IMG/VR virus record: IMGVR_UViG_3300017963_000003
Location: 62,001 to 126,000 of that record
Reading direction: 5' to 3' (one strand)
DNA length: 64,000 nucleotides
DNA from: a virus
Every line of letters begins with the position of its first letter. Position 1 is the first letter of the stretch. The notes beneath the pieces were generated by a model. It was not told where the DNA came from. It saw only the letters and a program-made list of their open reading frames with translations, and did not search any database. Position numbers and translations under genes: made by a program. Shown here one piece after another: positions 1-9,204 of this stretch.

Positions 1-1871
1 GGAGGGCTGGATGCAGGAGCCCCATCGACCTCGAAATTGCCCTCGGCGGCTTCCCTACGAACCAGAGAAGCGCGACGAGAGGTACGTCGCATATCAGTCG
101 CCTCGGCAGATCCCCTCACAGCAACCGGAGCGAGGTTCCTGAGGTCCTCCTCCGCGTCCTTGAGGTACGAGGCGTCCTTGGCCATCAGGTCGGCGGCTTT
201 CTCCAAGAGAGCCTCCACGAACCTGTCATGACCTTCTGCGGTAATCAGCTCCGTCAGATCGACGGCGGCGGAAACGTCCATACCCGAATAGACGTCACCG
301 TTGGCGAACTCGATGTCACCGGACTCCGCCGACAGGACGTCGACGGCGGCAACCTTGATCGGGTGCTCCTCATGGTTGAGGCGCATCCGCGACGACGCCA
401 CCCGGACCGCACGAGCGAACTTCCGGACGAAGTCCTCCTTGGCCTCAGCGACAGCCTTCTTCGTCCGCTCGTCGTAGAGCTTCTTGAAGTTGGCGTGCGC
501 CGAACGAATCACGTCATCTCCGCCCGAGAGAACATCACCTTCGGAACCGTTGTGCTGCTCCTGGGCGTTGGTGTCGGCGTCGGAAGTGGAGTCCATGGAC
601 GGCTTGGAGGGCTTCTTCTCCTCGATGACGTTCTCGGCTTCGTCGAGGATGTCCTTGGTCTCGCCCTCAGCCTTCTTGCGAGCTTCGAAAGTAAGGCGCG
701 CTCGCCGCAGGACAGCCCTGCGCTCACCGCTCAGGGTGCGCGGGGTCACCTTGTCGGGCTTCTCCCTGGTATCAACCTCGCCACCGGGAAGCGCCGAGTC
801 CGGATCGGAGTCGTCGTACTCCTGACGGTTGACGTCCTCGGCGTCCGCGAGGATGCCCTGATTCTTCGGCTCGACTTCCTCGGCGCTGTTCAGCTCGATG
901 TCATCGTCGACACCGGCAGCCCGCAGCATCTTCGCGTTACAGAACTCAGCGGCCTTGCTAAACCCCTGGTAAACAGCGAGCCCGTACACACGGTTGGCCA
1001 AACGCCGAAGAGCTTCGGGGTCGTTGCGATACTTGTCAGCAGGAACTGCGTGGAAGATCGCGCCATGATCCTCGTGATGCGCGACCAGCGTACGGCTTCG
1101 GGTGATGGCGATCTTGATCTTCTTCGCCCTGGCAGGCATCGTAGTGTCCTCGTGAGCCATCGAACCCTCCCCGGCATCCGAGATGCCCATCTCCTCCGCT
1201 GAAGGAGAAGTGCCGGCTTCCTCTGCGCGCTCCTGAAGCTCCTGGATGTCTCCGTGCTCCTGCTCCTGCGCACGCCGCAACGTGGCCTCGCGCTCCTTGG
1301 AGAGGTCCGGCTTGTCGTCCTTCTTTTCCTCGGGCTTGTCGTCCTTCTTTTCCTCGGGCTTGTCGTCCTTCTTGGGAGGCTTCTCCTCGCCGGACTCGTC
1401 CTTCTTGGGAGGCTTCTCCTCGTCGGGCTTTCCACCCATCGAGGGCACCGGCTTGTCGTCGAGCTTGACCTCGATGGGATCGCCGCCACCCATCTCCTTG
1501 ACCTTCTCCGTGATCGGAGACGAGGGACCATCGGTAGCCTTCTCCTTGACGTCCGCCAGCTCGTCTTCCAGAATCTCGGCCTCCTCAGCCCTCTCGATCT
1601 CTTCCTTGATGATTCCCTCGGTCTTCAGGAAGTCGACGATCACGTTGTACGCCGCGTCGGCATCGGGAGCCTTCTCCAGCTCCATGAGAACCTTCTCGAA
1701 CCCCGGAGGGGCGGACATGGCCGTCCGGTTCAATACCGACTTACGAACGAGATCCATGGTCTCGGATTCGATGCGCTCCTGGTCTGATGCCGAGAGGTTG
1801 ATCGTGCCCTTGGCGTGAAGATCCGCCACGGTCTTGAAGAGCTTGAATCGTTCGGTAAACGGCATTGTCAT
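1..1871 (-). CDS. Prohead core / scaffold-like protein, partial (C-terminus beyond window)
   Basis: A continuous reading frame starts at ATG 1871 after AGGAGAGG and stays open to the left edge, so at least 620 residues are visible and the C-terminus is missing. A second ATG lies two codons in. The protein is very rich in Lys, Glu, Asp and Ala. Around positions 1310-1440 it has a low-complexity run built from KKDDKPEE-like and EEKPPKKDE-like units. The gene starts 10 nt after the prohead protease stop. Protease followed by an acidic, helical, low-complexity protein is the usual order of protease then core/scaffold protein in T4-like heads. The role is inferred from context and composition, not from a recognised domain. 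Confidence 0.6.
   Translation of the reverse strand, partial: MTMPFTERFKLFKTVADLHAKGTINLSASDQERIESETMDLVRKSVLNRTAMSAPPGFEKVLMELEKAPDADAAYNVIVDFLKTEGIIKEEIERAEEAEILEDELADVKEKATDGPSSPITEKVKEMGGGDPIEVKLDDKPVPSMGGKPDEEKPPKKDESGEEKPPKKDDKPEEKKDDKPEEKKDDKPDLSKEREATLRRAQEQEHGDIQELQERAEEAGTSPSAEEMGISDAGEGSMAHEDTTMPARAKKIKIAITRSRTLVAHHEDHGAIFHAVPADKYRNDPEALRRLANRVYGLAVYQGFSKAAEFCNAKMLRAAGVDDDIELNSAEEVEPKNQGILADAEDVNRQEYDDSDPDSALPGGEVDTREKPDKVTPRTLSGERRAVLRRARLTFEARKKAEGETKDILDEAENVIEEKKPSKPSMDSTSDADTNAQEQHNGSEGDVLSGGDDVIRSAHANFKKLYDERTKKAVAEAKEDFVRKFARAVRVASSRMRLNHEEHPIKVAAVDVLSAESGDIEFANGDVYSGMDVSAAVDLTELITAEGHDRFVEALLEKAADLMAKDASYLKDAEEDLRNLAPVAVRGSAEATDMRRTSRRASLVRREAAEGNFEVDGAPASSP
1311..1440 (-). 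repeat. Tandem 24-bp coding repeats in the core-like gene
   Basis: Two almost exact 24-bp units reading (plus strand) GTCGTCCTTCTTTTCC plus TCGGGCTT are followed by diverged copies with CTTGGGAGGCTTCTCCTC. They encode the Lys/Asp/Pro/Glu-rich linker. Such repeats can expand or contract by slippage. Confidence 0.7.
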
Positions 1872-1881
1872 CAGACCTCTC

Positions 1882-2799
1882 CTAACGTCCCGCCAAAGCT
1901 GAGTTAATCAGCCCAGCCAGGGACTCCGGGATCTTACTGGCGTTCTTCGCAACGTAGGTGGTGATCTCACGCACCTGATCTTCTGTCAAGGAATGAGCCT
2001 GCGGGTCCGTGGCAGCCACCCGAAGGATACCCTCCTGGATCTCAGCAGATTTATCAGCGGGATCGTCAACCGCGCTCAGCTCCGCGAAGATAGTACCCCC
2101 GCACCACTCGAAGGCGCGACGTTCACCGCCGCCATCGACGGGATACGCGATCCGGGAATGCTTACCCCGGACGTGATCGCAGAACTGGAGAGTCGTCGAG
2201 GCTACCTTACCGCACACCGAGCACTCGGTGTTCTCGACGTCGCAACCCATGCTGAAACGATCAACAGCGCCACCCTTGTAGGCCTCCGCGAGATGCGGGT
2301 CCTTGGTCATGTCGGCAGCGATCAGAACTTCGACAAACTCATCGTTGACCACATCCTTGCCGGTGGCCTCGAAGACTGCCGTCTTGACCGCGTCCGTGGC
2401 AGCGTTCTGATCGTTGAAGTGCGAGTCGATGAGGACTCCGCGCGACAGTGCGTAGTTGCTGGCGTTGTGGTTGACGAAGTGGGGTTTCAGCTGGAAGGTG
2501 GAGTAGACGCGGCGGCCGATAGGGGGATCGAACCGAAGAAGTTCCTCTCTCCGGAACGCATCCATGTTCTCGTTCGGACGATCCGCGCTACAAGCCCTGC
2601 ACGGTATGAGCAAGTAGTCACGCGGGTCGCGAGAAATCTTGAAAGTGTCCGCAACCGTGTCCAGGATGGCCTCGAAGTTGAGACCGTACCCGTCGTCCAT
2701 GTAGACGGAGGAGAACTTGCCCGAAGCAACCTTATTCCACGCCCCGCCCAGAGGCTGAACGCCCAGAACTTGCGCCGCAGCTGTTTTCTTGAAGCTCAT
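1882..2799 (-). CDS. Prohead (head maturation) protease
   Basis: About 305 residues from ATG 2799. The frame extends to ATG 2835, but the predicted promoter -10 box lies just upstream of that codon, so the inner start is preferred. A conserved His sits in the segment VLIDSHFND. A candidate nucleophile Ser sits in DRFSMGCDV, followed by a Cys/His cluster (CSVCG, then FCDHV and GKHS). This layout resembles the prohead proteases of large myophages, in which a zinc-binding-like insert follows the Ser strand. The enzyme would process the core and capsid during head maturation. Its place between the portal and the core-like gene agrees. The family assignment is from motif memory. Confidence 0.72.
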   Translation of the reverse strand: MSFKKTAAAQVLGVQPLGGAWNKVASGKFSSVYMDDGYGLNFEAILDTVADTFKISRDPRDYLLIPCRACSADRPNENMDAFRREELLRFDPPIGRRVYSTFQLKPHFVNHNASNYALSRGVLIDSHFNDQNAATDAVKTAVFEATGKDVVNDEFVEVLIAADMTKDPHLAEAYKGGAVDRFSMGCDVENTECSVCGKVASTTLQFCDHVRGKHSRIAYPVDGGGERRAFEWCGGTIFAELSAVDDPADKSAEIQEGILRVAATDPQAHSLTEDQVREITTYVAKNASKIPESLAGLINSALAGR

Positions 2800-2837
2800 G
2801 ATCTTTTCAAAACAACGAAAGCGTCGTTCATCCAAAG

Positions 2838-2870
2838 ATTATACGCAACTACGGTGTCGGGATTTTAAAA
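2838..2870 (-). promoter_or_regulatory. Late-type promoter (class 1) before protease gene
   Basis: On the minus strand a perfect TATAAT lies 27 nt after the start of TTTTAAAATCCCG. This matches the spacing of other CTTTAAGAATCCC-type promoters in the window. It drives the prohead protease and core-like genes. Confidence 0.6.
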
Positions 2871-2888
2871 AAGATTTCGACTATATGA

Positions 2889-3215
2889 TCAGGTGAGATA
2901 TTTCCGGATTATCGAATCAATACCGGAGGCTACATCGGCCACTCTACCATTTTCCGCTACAGACCAGAACCCTGTACTGAGCTGATCAAGCGCGTTTTCG
3001 GCCCAAGCGTAATCCTCTACCCCCGCGTGGATCGCTCGAAGTACCCTACCTTGGTCCCCCTCTCGAACCAGGTCAACCCCCGATCTGGCACAAACGGCAT
3101 CAAAGGCTGCAAGGAAGGAAGCAGAACGAGAACGGCAGTAGAGTACCCCCTCGCGGTGATCATGAAACACCACCGCTACAGGAGAGTCCCCTTGGTTTAC
3201 AGCGAAGAACCTCAC
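2889..3215 (-). CDS. Hypothetical protein, 108 aa
   Basis: Starts with GTG whose last bases overlap the TGA of the preceding 35-residue gene (GTGA), so translation is probably coupled. A small soluble protein with mixed alpha/beta character. I recognise no family. It lies between the possible minor head protein and the protease and ends before a promoter. Confidence 0.6.
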   Translation of the reverse strand: MRFFAVNQGDSPVAVVFHDHREGVLYCRSRSASFLAAFDAVCARSGVDLVREGDQGRVLRAIHAGVEDYAWAENALDQLSTGFWSVAENGRVADVASGIDSIIRKYLT

Positions 3216-3319
3216 TTCTTCGGAGGCTGCGGGGCCGAACCCTTCTTGTCGTCCTTGGGTACCTTAGGGGTAAAGGGCTTCCCCGTCGGTGTGGCGTCTC
3301 CGGTCTTCTTGAAACCCAT
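3212..3319 (-). CDS. Small basic peptide, 35 aa
   Basis: ATG 3319 follows a strong AGGAGGTAGAG site. The product is short, Lys/Pro/Thr-rich and without hydrophobic segments. Its stop overlaps the GTG start of the next gene, which supports real translation. Function unknown; possibly a small virion or assembly component. Confidence 0.6.
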   Translation of the reverse strand: MGFKKTGDATPTGKPFTPKVPKDDKKGSAPQPPKK

Positions 3320-3328
3320 CTCTACCTC

Positions 3329-4423
3329 CTACGCGAGACGCTCTCCCGTGCTAGCGTCCCAGAATTTACCCTCGTGACGTACTGCGGAACGTCCGCCTAC
3401 ATAGTACACCGTGGGGTCCCTGACGTCATCAAGAGAGATCTTCGAGAGGTTGACCACCGGCCTTGAGAACTCCCGGAGAAACTCCACAGGACCGTTGATC
3501 CCAACGTACCCGTTGTGAACCACCAAGGTATCCTCCTCCACGAGAACAACCACCCCGTCCAGGTCCCCTTGGTACGAAGAGTCGTTCAGTGAGTAGTCAA
3601 CCATGTTCACAAAGCGGATACGCTCGAAGTCGAGCTTCTCCGCGATCAACTTGATCTCCTCCACGTACTCGGCAGGAACGTTCAGCAGCTCCACACCGCC
3701 GTGCTCCAACCGCTCCACATTCAGATGTCCAAGCAAGGGACCGTAGTAGCTCGACCGGTCGATCACAGGAGCCCATGTGGACTCGCAGTAAGGATGGGGA
3801 ACGTTGCCACCCGAGCACAAACGGTCCATCAGGCTGTTCACGCGATAGAAGAGCCCCTCGTGGGCCACACACAGGGGGCAACCGTCTTTCTGACAGAAGC
3901 GAACCGTGTCTACCCCCATGTTGTCGTACGCCACGAGAAGAGCCACCTGGGCAACCTTGAAGTAGTCAGAGGTAGTGGTCTTCAAGTATTCCAGTATGTA
4001 GTAGTCGTTCTCGTCCAAGACCAAGTCCACCTCTTGGAGAGGGACATCACCGGCCGCCCCGGACCTGATAGCGGAGAAACCAAACAGCCGAAACGCGTCC
4101 CGTTTAACGGCGAAGAACAGCTCCCCGTAACGGTCCTCGTGAAGGAGGTTCACCTGATCGACCACGAACTGATCGAAGTCGTCAACCGCCTCTACCAGAG
4201 CTTCCGTCGAGGGAGGGTTCTTCAGATCCTGGACCGTAACGATACCGGTCAGCTGATCAGAGAAACACTCGGTGTTGTACCCCGGCAGCTCATCCCCGGT
4301 AGAACCCCCGATGAAGAAGTCGTCGTAAGCCAGAATGGGGTCTTCCTCGGGCCACCCGTTGAAGATCTCCTCCGCCTCGACTCTGGTACGAGACCTAACC
4401 GACACCGGTCGGCAATCCGCCAC
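3329..4423 (-). CDS. Possible minor head protein (Mu gpF / SPP1 gp7-like)
   Basis: 364 residues from GTG 4423, which overlaps the portal stop by 29 nt; no strong ribosome site is seen, so the start is uncertain. The middle contains CQKDGCPLCVAHEG, a Cys/His cluster like the CPxC...G segment of Mu gpF/SPP1 gp7 minor head proteins, followed by a Tyr/Pro-rich region. Its position directly after the portal gene is where this family sits. A head-assembly role is inferred from this motif and location only. Confidence 0.5.
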   Translation of the reverse strand: MADCRPVSVRSRTRVEAEEIFNGWPEEDPILAYDDFFIGGSTGDELPGYNTECFSDQLTGIVTVQDLKNPPSTEALVEAVDDFDQFVVDQVNLLHEDRYGELFFAVKRDAFRLFGFSAIRSGAAGDVPLQEVDLVLDENDYYILEYLKTTTSDYFKVAQVALLVAYDNMGVDTVRFCQKDGCPLCVAHEGLFYRVNSLMDRLCSGGNVPHPYCESTWAPVIDRSSYYGPLLGHLNVERLEHGGVELLNVPAEYVEEIKLIAEKLDFERIRFVNMVDYSLNDSSYQGDLDGVVVLVEEDTLVVHNGYVGINGPVEFLREFSRPVVNLSKISLDDVRDPTVYYVGGRSAVRHEGKFWDASTGERLA

Positions 4424-7400
4424 CGGAAGGCGACTCGATGGTCTCCTGGAGAACTCCGCCGCCCTCAGCGCTACCAGGAGGCTGTGAAGCGTCGTTCATG
4501 CCACCAGGAGCCAGAAGACCACCCCCAGCACCTCCGGCAGGGGCTGCGCCCCCTGGAGGCTTACCTGCGGCTGCTGGAGGCTTCGCACCTGCACCAGGAG
4601 TCCCCGGAGGTTGCGCACCCTGCGGACCACCCTGCTGCTCGTACTTCTGGAGGTCAGCCTTGCCCAGGGTCTGCTTCTTCATCTCCTCGGCGCTCTTGAA
4701 CTCGCGCAGGCTCTTGTCCAGCTCGTCCTGCCAGTCTACGCCGACAGCCGACGTCACCGTGGACTTGGACAGCTTGATCCCGAAGCCTTGCTCAAGCATC
4801 TTGTACGCGTTGAGCAGATCTTGGTCCACGCTGGGGTCGAGCTTGTTCTTCCACTTGACCGTCGGCATCAGAACCAGGTTTTGCTCCTGGATCTCCTGAG
4901 CTGTGCGCTTGATTCGGTACTTGTGGTTGACCTCACTCGGAGAAGAGGTGGTCCACTCGTTGATCTCGGAGATCGGCCGGAAGTACTTGGGGTAGAGCCA
5001 CATGTTCTCCAGGAACTGCCGCAGAGACAGCAACCTACGTAGGAAAACCTGGAGACCGGACTTGGCGGAGTTGAACGAAGCGATGTTGTCGAGCGTGTAG
5101 CTGCTGGTCTCCTCCACCGTGAGACTGTACACGTAGGGGTGAGCCTCTTGATCGACCCTAACAACCTCTACCGACTTCACCGGAAGGTAAACGAACTCAT
5201 CGTCCACGAAGACTTCGTGACGCTCACCCTGGCAGTCGTCGCGGTCGAACCCCTCCCGGTCGATACCGGCCCACACATCGGGAACGTCCGACCAGATGAG
5301 TTCCGCAAGAGAGCGAGCCTGCTTTCCCGCACAGGTGATGTAATGGCACTCCTTGTGAACGTAGCCCTTCTCGTCCTCACGCTCCGGAGAAGTGTGCACG
5401 TAGCAAGAGTAGCCCAACTGGGTGAGGATCACTTCGAGCTGCCGCATCAGCTGCGTCGAGGTCGTCGTGTACACAACATCGAGGCGGTTACCTTGCTTGA
5501 AGAGATAACCGTCCCCGCGATACATCCCCTTCAAGAGTTCCCGCTTCAGCTCCAGACCCCAACCCATCACTTCCGACGAGAAGTTCTTAGAGTCGCTACC
5601 TTTCCCAGCTCGGCTCTCCAAATAGTTGCTCATCCCGGTAGCGGCTGTCGGGACGTAGACCGTGTAGGATGGGGCTTCCGATTCAGGATGCTTCAGGTTT
5701 CTCTGGATCGTACAAAGATGCCCGAGCGACTCCAAGATTTCTGCGACATCGGCAACGTAGAAGCTCTCCTTGGCGCAGTCGACACGCCCGAACGAGAACC
5801 GCGTTACCTTGTTACCTGAGTCAGACGCGGTGAAATCCGTAGAGCCTTCCGCCGTGTAGTACCCCAGCAATCTCGCCCTGGCTAGATTCCCCGGAGTTGC
5901 CTCTACCCCGCACTCCTCGAACCCACGCGGAATCATCAACCAGTCCCCCACCCGAACCTCATCCGCGCGCAAGCGCTGGAAAGGCTCGTGCTCAGCGGGG
6001 AAAGAAGCGATGACCCTATCTCCGTGCATGTAGTCGACCCACTCTCGGTCGCGACCACCGCGCATCGAGAGTTTGTGGTGCTGAGGTGAGAAAGAACGCC
6101 ACTTCCGGCGACCTCCACTGGTCGCCTTAGCGTCCCCAAGATCCTCTCCGCACCCACAGAGACACTCATGCGGTCGAGTGAAAACAGGGAGCTTGTGGTT
6201 ATCCGTAAGAGTCAGCTCTCGATCACCGTAGAGCGTGAGCTTCACCATCTCGTCGGGAGACGGGTACTTCAGGACATCCGTAACTCCACGGGGATGTCCA
6301 AACCGATCCACGACGACGTCCCCGCGCTGTATATCCTGGATCTCGCTATATGAACCGTCACTAAGACGCACAGAAGTTCCGTCGACAGAGCAGGCATAGG
6401 TGACCTCCCCCGTCATGAAGGACTTCGAGAGGCCCAGCGCGAGGAGCTTGACCTTCTCGATTACGTCGTGCTCCTTGTTGATGGTGACCGCGCGGTCGTT
6501 CGTACCCCAGGCCTCGAAGTTGATGCCGTAGTGGTAGATCAGCCAGCTATTCCGGGTTCCAATACAATCAGTGAGGTAAGAGTGATCTCCGCTGACCGTC
6601 ATGTTGACCACGGTCTGCGGCTCCTCGCATTCCACGACCTTCACGCCACGAACCTTCACATACAGGTAGTCGTTGTCGGTCCACCACTGACGTGGAGTAC
6701 GGCCCTCCACGTCCTGCAACTCGAAACCCCAGATATCACGAGAAAGGTCCGCAGCAGCCTGACCGTATACGTGCAAGCGATATTGCGCATTACCAGGACC
6801 GAAAGTCTCTTCTGACTGCTCTCGTTCACTGAAATTGCCGTACGTCCCCCACTGAGCGAGTATCAGCTTCACCTGATTAATCAGGTTGCGAGAGCTAGAC
6901 GAAACCTCAACATAGCGACCGGAACTGCCCGGCTTCTTCCAAATGCTGCTCCCATCTCCTCCGATGTACCCCTTCAGGAACTCGTACTTGAGATCAAGCG
7001 GCCACGACATGACCTCCCCGGAAAGCCTCTTCGTCCGAGCCCCAGAACCTCCGTGGAGTTCGAGCCATTCAGCAAGATCAATGCTCGCGTTCCTGCGAGC
7101 ACGCACCTGGCAGTTGGAACGGTCTCCATAGAAGACCTCCGGACGGTAATCGCACAGAGCCTCCACAATGGAGCAAGCATCCCGTACCAAGGTGTCCTTT
7201 TCGTCCGCACCGAAGGAAAGCTCAAAGCCTTTCCGGACACTGCCGTCCTCCCGCTCGTAGACCCCAACAGTATTCCCCTCCGCGACGTAGTACCCGAGCA
7301 GACGCGCCTTTTCGCGCGTCACGTTCTCGGGACGATTCTCCTCAAACCGGCGAGGGATCATCAAGTAGTCCCCAGGGCGCAACTGGGTCGATAGAAGCTT

Positions 7401-8789
7401 CTGGTAGGGGTCAAAGCCCTCCAAAAAACGGACCTTCCCCGTCTGCGTCTTCTTGGGGGCATCCGCAGGCATTTCCTGGTAGCGGTAACCTCCGGGATGC
7501 GTACCATGACCGGGGGAGAAGTTCCCTCCCGTGATGACTTCTCCACAACCGCATGAACACGTCCGTGGCCCTCCCCACACAGGCCACTTGTGATTCGGGG
7601 TACACCGAATAGAAGGAGACCCCACCACATCGATCTCAACAAGCTGATCAGTACCTTCACGCTCCAGAGCAAGCACGCTACAAGGAGCGCCGTCCTTGTC
7701 GAGCAACTCGTCCCCGATGTCCAAGTCTCCGATGGGGCGCTGAGAACCGTCCCCGAGGGTAACAAGCGTCTCGGGGACGAAACACTGAGGATCGACCTCG
7801 GCCCTATTGAGCATCTCCAAGAGCTTCGACTCCGCCCCTGGAGCGGGAATCCACCCCGTGGCGGGATCACCGAGCTTGAGCACCTTGACCGGCGCCGCAT
7901 GACGCCGATACGTGGCGATGGTCGAGTTGTACACCGCGTCCTCGACCATGAAGATCCGCCACATCCTGCTCGCCAAAGAAGTCCCCCGTACCTGGTAGGG
8001 ATGAAGCTTCCTGGCGATGAACGTGGTGTTCAACGGAGACAGACGGATCTTCTGCCGTGCCATGATCTTGGACACGAACTCCGCCGGCAACCTCGACCGG
8101 AACTCCCTGGCCTCGGGAGATCCGTCCGCGAGCATGCGCCGAAGCTCCTCGTCAGGCACGAAGTTGATGATCGGGTCCATGTTGACCACCGGAGCATCGA
8201 CAACGTCGATGTAGTCCGGGTTGTGCATGGCGATGTAGGTCCAGATACCGAGGCTGTCATCAAAGAAGCAGTGAGGGATCGCCTCCCCCATGACCAAGTA
8301 CTCTTTGATTATATATCGTAACCGATCCATGAGATGCGAGACCTGGCACATGTACTCCAGCGTGTCCCGGATCTCTCGGCTCTTCTCGTCCCCGACAGAA
8401 ATGTCAAAATCGCTGACCAGCATCTCGGCATACATGTCCACGGCAGTCCCGAAGATGGGGTCCGTTTCGTGAAACAGTCGCCAGGCTCTGTTGGCCTCCT
8501 GACGAGTCTTCGGGTACTGGACTCGGTCAGGAGATTCGACTCCAGGCATGTAGGGGCGCTGCATGTGGTACATGGCGCTCCCACCACCCCCGGACGGGTA
8601 CGGAGATACCCCCATCGGCATGTTGCCACCGAAGAAGCCTGCGGCCTCCCGACGGCCCGCAGAGGGGGCCAGCGTGGCGTTCTTGGGTAGAACGCTCGCC
8701 GCTAGCTCCCTGCGACCGTAAGAGGGGTCTGAAGAGACGATGCGGGGCTTGAAGACTTCCCCACGACGGGTCGGAACGAAATTAGCCAT
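4395..8789 (-). CDS. Portal protein precursor with two inteins
   Basis: 1464 residues. Extein segments are residues 1-335, 748-799 and 1241-1464, which would splice to a portal of about 611 residues. The first segment has the portal-like helical and beta regions (DPIFGTAVDMYAEML, YLVMGEAIPHCFF). The C-terminal tail is Pro/Gly/Ala-rich. Both inteins begin with Cys, are followed by Ser and carry LAGLIDADG motifs (see separate entries). The portal forms the dodecameric DNA gate at one head vertex and docks the terminase and neck. The neighbours (118-aa protein upstream, possible minor head protein, protease) support this. Portal identity is from overall pattern and gene order; the two-intein structure is clear. 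Confidence 0.82.
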   Translation of the reverse strand: MANFVPTRRGEVFKPRIVSSDPSYGRRELAASVLPKNATLAPSAGRREAAGFFGGNMPMGVSPYPSGGGGSAMYHMQRPYMPGVESPDRVQYPKTRQEANRAWRLFHETDPIFGTAVDMYAEMLVSDFDISVGDEKSREIRDTLEYMCQVSHLMDRLRYIIKEYLVMGEAIPHCFFDDSLGIWTYIAMHNPDYIDVVDAPVVNMDPIINFVPDEELRRMLADGSPEAREFRSRLPAEFVSKIMARQKIRLSPLNTTFIARKLHPYQVRGTSLASRMWRIFMVEDAVYNSTIATYRRHAAPVKVLKLGDPATGWIPAPGAESKLLEMLNRAEVDPQCFVPETLVTLGDGSQRPIGDLDIGDELLDKDGAPCSVLALEREGTDQLVEIDVVGSPSIRCTPNHKWPVWGGPRTCSCGCGEVITGGNFSPGHGTHPGGYRYQEMPADAPKKTQTGKVRFLEGFDPYQKLLSTQLRPGDYLMIPRRFEENRPENVTREKARLLGYYVAEGNTVGVYEREDGSVRKGFELSFGADEKDTLVRDACSIVEALCDYRPEVFYGDRSNCQVRARRNASIDLAEWLELHGGSGARTKRLSGEVMSWPLDLKYEFLKGYIGGDGSSIWKKPGSSGRYVEVSSSSRNLINQVKLILAQWGTYGNFSEREQSEETFGPGNAQYRLHVYGQAAADLSRDIWGFELQDVEGRTPRQWWTDNDYLYVKVRGVKVVECEEPQTVVNMTVSGDHSYLTDCIGTRNSWLIYHYGINFEAWGTNDRAVTINKEHDVIEKVKLLALGLSKSFMTGEVTYACSVDGTSVRLSDGSYSEIQDIQRGDVVVDRFGHPRGVTDVLKYPSPDEMVKLTLYGDRELTLTDNHKLPVFTRPHECLCGCGEDLGDAKATSGGRRKWRSFSPQHHKLSMRGGRDREWVDYMHGDRVIASFPAEHEPFQRLRADEVRVGDWLMIPRGFEECGVEATPGNLARARLLGYYTAEGSTDFTASDSGNKVTRFSFGRVDCAKESFYVADVAEILESLGHLCTIQRNLKHPESEAPSYTVYVPTAATGMSNYLESRAGKGSDSKNFSSEVMGWGLELKRELLKGMYRGDGYLFKQGNRLDVVYTTTSTQLMRQLEVILTQLGYSCYVHTSPEREDEKGYVHKECHYITCAGKQARSLAELIWSDVPDVWAGIDREGFDRDDCQGERHEVFVDDEFVYLPVKSVEVVRVDQEAHPYVYSLTVEETSSYTLDNIASFNSAKSGLQVFLRRLLSLRQFLENMWLYPKYFRPISEINEWTTSSPSEVNHKYRIKRTAQEIQEQNLVLMPTVKWKNKLDPSVDQDLLNAYKMLEQGFGIKLSKSTVTSAVGVDWQDELDKSLREFKSAEEMKKQTLGKADLQKYEQQGGPQGAQPPGTPGAGAKPPAAAGKPPGGAAPAGGAGGGLLAPGGMNDASQPPGSAEGGGVLQETIESPSGGGLPTGVG
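5070..6392 (-). other. Intein 2 in portal, with LAGLIDADG homing endonuclease
   Basis: Residues 800-1240 (441 aa). It starts CSVDGTSVRLSDGS. Block B has TDNH. LAGLIDADG motifs are RLLGYYTAEGS and LKGMYRGDG. Block F is VYSLTVEETSSYTLD. It ends ASFN before Ser, so the penultimate His is Phe. The insertion CLCGCGE after block B and the phrase VGDWLMIPRGFEE mirror intein 1, so the two are related but diverged. They are separated by only 52 extein residues. Confidence 0.92.
6549..7784 (-). other. Intein 1 in portal, with LAGLIDADG homing endonuclease
   Basis: Residues 336-747 (412 aa). The block A start is CFVPETLVTLGDGSQ. Block B has the TPNH motif with the conserved His. Two LAGLIDADG motifs appear as RLLGYYVAEGN and LKGYIGGDG. 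Block F is VNMTVSGDHSYLTD. It ends GTRN before Ser. The usual penultimate His is Arg, which is uncommon but tolerated in some inteins. A CSCGCG cluster after block B is shared with intein 2. Splicing would join ...EVDPQ to SWLIY... Confidence 0.92.
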
Positions 8790-9138
8790 TTTCCTTCACG
8801 TAGCTCTCTCCCTGCGGAGGTACGACCACGAGGCGCTCCACGTCGACTTGGTTGTCAGGCGACAGGTTCAGCTCCCGCAGGATCTGCTGCTGGACCTTCA
8901 CCGAGTCGTCCCTCGCGCTCATGACGTTGGTCTGCGCCGTACGCATGGCATCCTGGGCCGAGCGGAACCGAGTCTCGGCCTCAGTGATGGTCATGTACGC
9001 CAACCGAACCTCCGCACGATGGGCGCGGTTGAGCTTCACGACGGCCCTACGAGGAGAGACCGGCTCCTCAGTGGTGGGATTCTCGTCGTTGGGCTTGTCT
9101 TCGACAGGGGTGAGGTCGGGCTTCTTCTTGTCAGACAT
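8782..9138 (-). CDS. Hypothetical protein upstream of portal, 118 aa
   Basis: ATG 9138 follows AAGGAGAA. Charged N-terminal half, then a helical segment with Ala/Gln/Arg heptads, and a beta-like C-terminus. The stop overlaps the portal start by 8 nt, so the two are co-translated. No family recognised. It is the first gene after a class 2 promoter-like box and may be a head-assembly protein. Confidence 0.65.
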   Translation of the reverse strand: MSDKKKPDLTPVEDKPNDENPTTEEPVSPRRAVVKLNRAHRAEVRLAYMTITEAETRFRSAQDAMRTAQTNVMSARDDSVKVQQQILRELNLSPDNQVDVERLVVVPPQGESYVKENG

Positions 9139-9170
9139 GGCGTTCTCCTTGGGTAAAGTGTTCTACTCCC

Positions 9171-9184
9171 TAATATACAAGAAC
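9171..9184 (-). promoter_or_regulatory. Class 2 promoter-like box (GTTCTTGTATATTA)
   Basis: The minus strand reads GTTCTTGTATATTAGGG with no recognisable -35 hexamer. Near-identical boxes lie at 17987, 22137, 23005 and 25238. Likely drives the 118-aa gene, portal and minor head genes. Confidence 0.5.
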
Positions 9185-9204
9185 ACCTTCCCGATCTACC
9201 CCTA

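Noticed and set aside
228-1818. Plus-strand ORFs of 113-324 codons opposite the core-like gene
   Set aside because: They are antisense shadows of a minus-strand frame open from 1871 to the edge that has a ribosome site and coherent composition.
4395-8789. Reading the portal as a fusion of three unrelated genes
   Set aside because: The inserts have complete intein splicing blocks and end in Asn before Ser, so inteins explain the length better.
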